From the NCBI RefSeq assembly GCF_000482245.1, contig NZ_AWNH01000060.1, forward strand, positions 1 to 64,000: a DNA stretch of 64,000 nt, read 5' to 3'. The number at the start of each line of letters is the position of its first letter. Positions within the stretch are counted from its first letter, which is position 1. Positions 63,941 through 64,000 of this stretch are shown piece by piece. The position numbers were made by a program, and so were the translations under genes. This DNA comes from Leptolyngbya sp. Heron Island J (GTDB lineage Bacteria > Cyanobacteriota > Cyanobacteriia > Phormidesmidales > Phormidesmidaceae). The notes under the pieces are model-generated. The model was given only the letters and a program-made list of their open reading frames with translations. It ran no database searches and was not told the DNA's origin.

Positions 63941-64000
63941 TGGCACGCGAAAAGTTTGAAAGAAGTAAGCCCCACGTTAACATTGGCACAATTGGCCACG
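63941..64000 (+). CDS. tuf: Elongation factor Tu, N-terminal start
   Basis: Twenty codons reach the right edge: MAREKFERSKPHVNIGTIGH, the start of EF-Tu before the G1 loop. It follows fusA by 26 bp, completing the usual str operon order. The rest lies outside the window. Confidence 0.95.

Overview
The window is chromosomal DNA from a cyanobacterium, probably of the Leptolyngbya/Nodosilinea/Acaryochloris kind, though the genus cannot be fixed from sequence alone. The evidence is the photosynthetic gene set (psaL, BtpA, Psb32-like TPM protein, Tic20, SasA, CrhR, ferredoxin-type glutamate synthase), many GCGATCGC (HIP1) octamers, and several small families known only from cyanobacteria. There are no tRNA or rRNA genes and no CRISPR array that I can recognise.

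Layout. 1-1099: the end of an ISAzo13-type transposase that cuts off a P-loop NTPase gene. 1300-1880: a structured leader, a small cyanobacterial protein and a MITE-like repeat. 1920-6958 (minus): a four-gene chaperone operon, TPR protein, degenerate J-domain protein, GrpE and short Hsp70. 7573-14775: membrane and secreted proteins, DciA helicase loader, SPOR-like protein, PspA and the clock output kinase SasA. 14921-20195: aroB, hisB, a Uma2 nuclease-like protein, a CocE-type hydrolase and a cupin. 20717-23960: response regulator/PP2C phosphatase, VKOR-thioredoxin fusion, BtpA. 24303-29575: rimO-crhR, a small Cys protein, Tic20, rpsF and a coiled-coil protein. 29801-34265: DedA, a 44-residue membrane peptide coupled to cobU, a zinc-ribbon protein, RNase Z, a candidate sRNA and an unknown protein. 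34368-43403: a giant polytopic membrane protein, psaL, a RarA-methyltransferase fusion, a decayed gene and an acyltransferase. 43995-52303: FHA protein, dprA, DUF2301, a sensor kinase, purN, a Psb32-like protein, gap1 and DUF1802. 52387-59619: ferredoxin glutamate synthase and a phosphodiester glycosidase-like exported protein. 60042-64000: a cupin and the str operon (rpsL, rpsG, fusA, tuf).

Links between genes. RimO (24303) is expected to methylthiolate ribosomal protein S12 (60752). BtpA, VKOR, PsaL and the TPM protein all serve thylakoid biogenesis or redox folding. The best candidate for an uncharacterised system is the chaperone operon: its Hsp70 has almost no lid, its J protein lacks HPD, and its TPR protein has a Hip/Hop-like Gly/Pro/Met-rich tail and basic ends. 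The second is a roughly 109-nt intergenic RNA (33263-33371) with an anti-Shine-Dalgarno loop, a strong terminator and an HLR1-like half-site over its -10 box, resembling the photosynthesis regulator PsrR1.
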